Shown here: positions 5,646-6,114 of the stretch, in pieces | Layout of the letters: each line of letters opens with the position of its first letter | Position numbering within the stretch: position 1 is the first letter of the stretch | DNA from: Filomicrobium sp. | Lineage (GTDB): Bacteria > Pseudomonadota > Alphaproteobacteria > Rhizobiales > Hyphomicrobiaceae | Length of the DNA stretch: 6,114 nt | Assembly (NCBI GenBank): GCA_021775655.1 | Contig: JAJFHK010000388.1 | Coordinates: forward strand, 1-6,114 | Direction of reading: 5' to 3' | Translations under genes and position numbers: made by a program | The notes under the pieces: model-generated | What the model saw: only the letters and a program-made list of their open reading frames with translations | The model's database searches: none | Told to the model about the DNA's origin: nothing

Positions 5646-6114
5646 GACGTGCTGCTCCTCGACGTCACTCCGCTGTCGCTTGGCATTGAGACGCTAGGTG
5701 GTGTCTTTACGCGCCTGATCGACCGCAACACGACGATCCCGACCAAGAAGAGTCAGGTCTTCTCGACCGCCGAAGACAGCCAGAGCGCGGTGACCATCCG
5801 CGTTCAGCAGGGCGAGCGCGAGATGGCTTCCGACAACAAGCTGCTTGGCCAGTTCGATTTGATCGGGATCCCACCCGCACCCCGTGGCATTCCGCAGATC
5901 GAGGTCACTTTCGATATCGACGCTAACGGAATCGTTCACGTGTCGGCAAAAGACAAGGCGACCGGCAAGGAACAGTCCGTCCGCATCGAAGCCTCTGGCG
6001 GCCTCACTGACGCTGAGATCGAAAAGATGGTCAAGGATGCCGAGGCCCACGCCAGCGAGGATAAGGAGCGCCGAGAACTAGTTGAGACTCGCAACCAGGC
6101 CGAAGCGATGATCC
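5646..6114 (+). CDS. dnaK: DnaK linker and substrate-binding domain after the amber codon (3' end outside window)
   Basis: The dnaK frame is open from 5646 to the window edge with no further stop, adding residues 384-539 of the full chaperone. It opens with the interdomain linker (VLLLDV, 385-390), then [18 protein letters not shown] of the beta-sandwich peptide-binding domain, [22 protein letters not shown] (461-482), [12 protein letters not shown], and the start of the helical lid ([20 protein letters not shown]). Conservation and codon use match the upstream half, so the disruption is recent or is an error. An in-frame GTG at 5649 lies 3 nt after the TAG and could in principle restart translation, but its nearest ribosome-site-like bases (AGGA, 5644-5647) are too close and AAAAGG (5630-5635) rather far. 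Expected full length is about 630-640 residues; the lid end and dnaJ would lie beyond the window. Confidence 0.85.

Overview
The window is a heat-shock/chaperone locus from an alphaproteobacterium. This rests on the style of the HrcA, GrpE and DnaK sequences and on the gene neighbourhood hrcA-grpE-...-dnaK; I see nothing that fixes the genus, though Hyphomicrobiales or a relative would fit. Order from left to right: the last 40 codons of hrcA (+), a sigma-32-type promoter, grpE (+), a small SEC-C zinc-motif gene broken into three frames (+), a stem-loop between convergent genes, a large two-TM SPFH/band-7 membrane protein (-), alkB (-), a 383-bp divergent intergenic region rich in inverted repeats, and dnaK (+), which runs off the right edge.

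The chaperone genes work together: HrcA is the heat-shock repressor, GrpE the nucleotide exchange factor of DnaK, and DnaK the Hsp70. No complete CIRCE operator (the HrcA site) is visible. Instead, grpE has a good sigma-32-like promoter of its own. AlkB (oxidative repair of alkylated DNA) and the SPFH protein are inserted on the opposite strand between grpE and dnaK. alkB and dnaK diverge from an AT-rich core, TTATATAA, which can serve as a -10 region on both strands and lies next to a perfect 13-bp palindrome.

Three things stand out. First, dnaK has an in-frame amber codon exactly at the junction between the nucleotide-binding domain and the interdomain linker. The reading frame after it stays intact and conserved to the end of the window. 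Second, the small SEC-C gene reads as a coherent 92-residue protein with a canonical CxCx8CC motif only if two +1 frame changes are made, both at a UUU codon (UUU-UGA and UUU-C). Third, the dnaK upstream region holds three tandem imperfect hairpins of related sequence at about 40-bp spacing, followed by a second family of GC-rich palindromes.

The most economical explanation for the three coding interruptions is sequencing/assembly error or recent mutation. Recoding, or a split Hsp70, is the exciting alternative. All three can be tested by resequencing and proteomics.
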